From positions 1 to 64,000 of the forward strand of contig JAFQIY010000022.1 in assembly GCA_017415165.1 (NCBI GenBank): a stretch of DNA of 64,000 nucleotides, in the 5' to 3' direction. The translations under genes and the position numbers were made by a program. Source of the DNA: Oscillospiraceae bacterium. GTDB lineage: Bacteria; Bacillota; Clostridia; Oscillospirales; Ruminococcaceae. The notes beneath the pieces are model-generated. The model saw nothing but the letters and a program-made list of their open reading frames with translations, was not told where the DNA came from and searched no databases. Position 1 is the stretch's first letter. Each line of letters opens with the position of its first letter. Shown here one piece after another: positions 62,989 through 64,000 of this stretch.

Positions 62989-64000
62989 ATGAAGACTAAA
63001 ATCATCAACGGTACATCACTTCCTAATATTCCTTGGCAGGACAAGCCTGAGGGATGCAAAGACATCGTTTGGCGCTACAGCGCTAACCCAATTATCAAGC
63101 GTGACCACATTATGGTTAAGAAGGCTAACGGCTACAGAGAGCCTTCCAACTCTATCTTCAACAGCTCAGTAGTTCCTTTTGAAAAGGGCGATTACAAGTT
63201 TGCAGGCGTTTTCCGTGTTGACGACAGAGAAAGAAATATGGAAATCCACGTTGGTTTCTCCAAGGACGGTATCAACTGGGATATCAACGAAGAAAGAATT
63301 CACTTCAATACTGAAGGTCTTGACCCTGAGGTTGCTCAGTGGCAGTACGGCTACGACCCACGTGTTTGCAAGATGGAAGGCGAAGACAAGTACATTGTAA
63401 CTTGGTGTAACGCTTACGGCTGGAAGCCAACTATCGGCATCGCTACAACAACAGACTTCGAAACCTTCACACAGCTTGAGAACTCCTACCTCCCATTCAA
63501 CAGAAACGGCGTAATGTTCCCAAGAAAGATCGGCGATATGTATATGATGATGAGCCGTCCTTCCGACAGCGGTCACACACCATTCGGCGATATGTTCATC
63601 AGCCAGTCTCCTGACCTCACATTCTGGGGCAAGCACAGACACGTTATGGGTCCTTCAAAGGGTTGGGAATCCACAAAGATGGGCGCAGGTCCAATTCCGA
63701 TTGAAACAGACCGCGGCTGGCTCATTTTCTACCACGGCGTACTTACTTCCTGTAACGGTTATGTTTACAGCTTCTCCGCTGCTCTCCTCGATAAGGACCA
63801 GCCTTGGAAGGTTCTCAAGAGGGGTGCTTCCTACCTCCTCAGCCCACAGGAATACTACGAACTCGTTGGTGATACAGACGCAGTAACATTCCCATGTGCT
63901 AACCTCGTTGACGCTGACACAGGCAGAATTTGTATCTACTACGGCTGCGCTGATACCTGCACAGCTCTCGCATTTACAACTGTTGACGACGTTATGGACT
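62989..64000 (+). CDS. GH130 beta-mannoside phosphorylase, 3' end outside the window
   Basis: At least 337 residues read before the window ends; not closed. The five-bladed beta-propeller landmarks are present: REPSNSIFNSSVVPFEKGDY, YGYDPRVCKMEGEDKYIV (catalytic Asp in the DPR segment), NGVMFPRKIGDMYMMMSRPS, and GAGPIPIETDRGWLIFYHG. Such enzymes phosphorolyse beta-mannosides such as mannosylglucose or mannobiose. GAAAGG ribosome site. Exact specificity is not resolved. Confidence 0.92.
   Translation, partial: MKTKIINGTSLPNIPWQDKPEGCKDIVWRYSANPIIKRDHIMVKKANGYREPSNSIFNSSVVPFEKGDYKFAGVFRVDDRERNMEIHVGFSKDGINWDINEERIHFNTEGLDPEVAQWQYGYDPRVCKMEGEDKYIVTWCNAYGWKPTIGIATTTDFETFTQLENSYLPFNRNGVMFPRKIGDMYMMMSRPSDSGHTPFGDMFISQSPDLTFWGKHRHVMGPSKGWESTKMGAGPIPIETDRGWLIFYHGVLTSCNGYVYSFSAALLDKDQPWKVLKRGASYLLSPQEYYELVGDTDAVTFPCANLVDADTGRICIYYGCADTCTALAFTTVDDVMD

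Overview
The window looks like chromosomal DNA of a low-to-mid GC anaerobic Firmicute, most likely a Ruminococcus-type member of the Oscillospiraceae. This rests on the gene content (GH130 phosphorylase, GH95 fucosidase, a clostridial-type fatty-acid operon, a 'short' ProS, a YhfC-type protease, a DUF6440 protein), strong GGAGG ribosome sites, clear TTGNNN-N17-TATAAT promoters and several TTG starts. The species assignment is inference. No rRNA, tRNA, CRISPR array, prophage or transposase gene was seen.

Layout. 1-14.7 kb, plus strand: a housekeeping run with mtnA, a HAD phosphatase, mnmA, a flavin-reductase-like protein, mntP, a DMT exporter, prmC, a PPOX/Nim-like protein, a YhfC-like protease, two tandem paralogous lipoproteins separated by a chimeric scar ORF, tatD, serS and a chemotaxis receptor. 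15-17.2 kb, minus: a HEPN/degenerate nucleotidyltransferase pair and an orphan PstS-like protein. 17.2-26 kb, minus: a type II fatty-acid synthesis operon read as fabH, membrane protein, fabG, fabF, accB, fabZ, accC, zinc-ribbon protein, accD, accA, acpP. It is transcribed from a consensus promoter, with fabD divergent at 26.3 kb. No enoyl-ACP reductase gene lies in the cluster. 26.3-30.2 kb, plus: fabD, an SCP2-like protein, a glycosyltransferase, aroE and a TPR-like membrane protein. 30.2-32.9 kb, minus: a Nudix hydrolase, then a hypoxanthine phosphoribosyltransferase and purine permease pair.

33-37.8 kb, minus: six secreted proteins in a row. Each has a Sec signal peptide, a C-terminal xTGN + hydrophobic + Lys tail that resembles a sortase or membrane anchor, and its own terminator. 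This is the best candidate here for an undescribed surface system. 38-54 kb, minus: the complete S10-spc-alpha ribosomal superoperon (rpsJ to rplQ), including rpmD and rpmJ, preceded by a roughly 380-nt leader with its own promoter and internal intrinsic terminator. That leader is either an attenuator or an independent small RNA. 54.5-59.3 kb, minus: a lipoprotein, proS, a small membrane protein and a MutS-like ATPase. The last two are driven by a duplicated 68-bp promoter segment. 59.4-64 kb, plus: a glycan-utilisation group with a GH95 enzyme, a DUF6440 protein, a nucleoside-hydrolase-like protein and a GH130 phosphorylase cut by the window end.

The intergenic DNA is rich in structured repeats. 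These include a roughly 120-bp hairpin element in three full copies (7.8, 11.7, 30.8 kb) plus one solo arm, a 190-bp nested-hairpin block at 14.8 kb, a six-hairpin array at 22.3 kb, and a three-copy 45-bp direct repeat at 55.3 kb. All functional calls come from reading the translated sequence; no database search was run.
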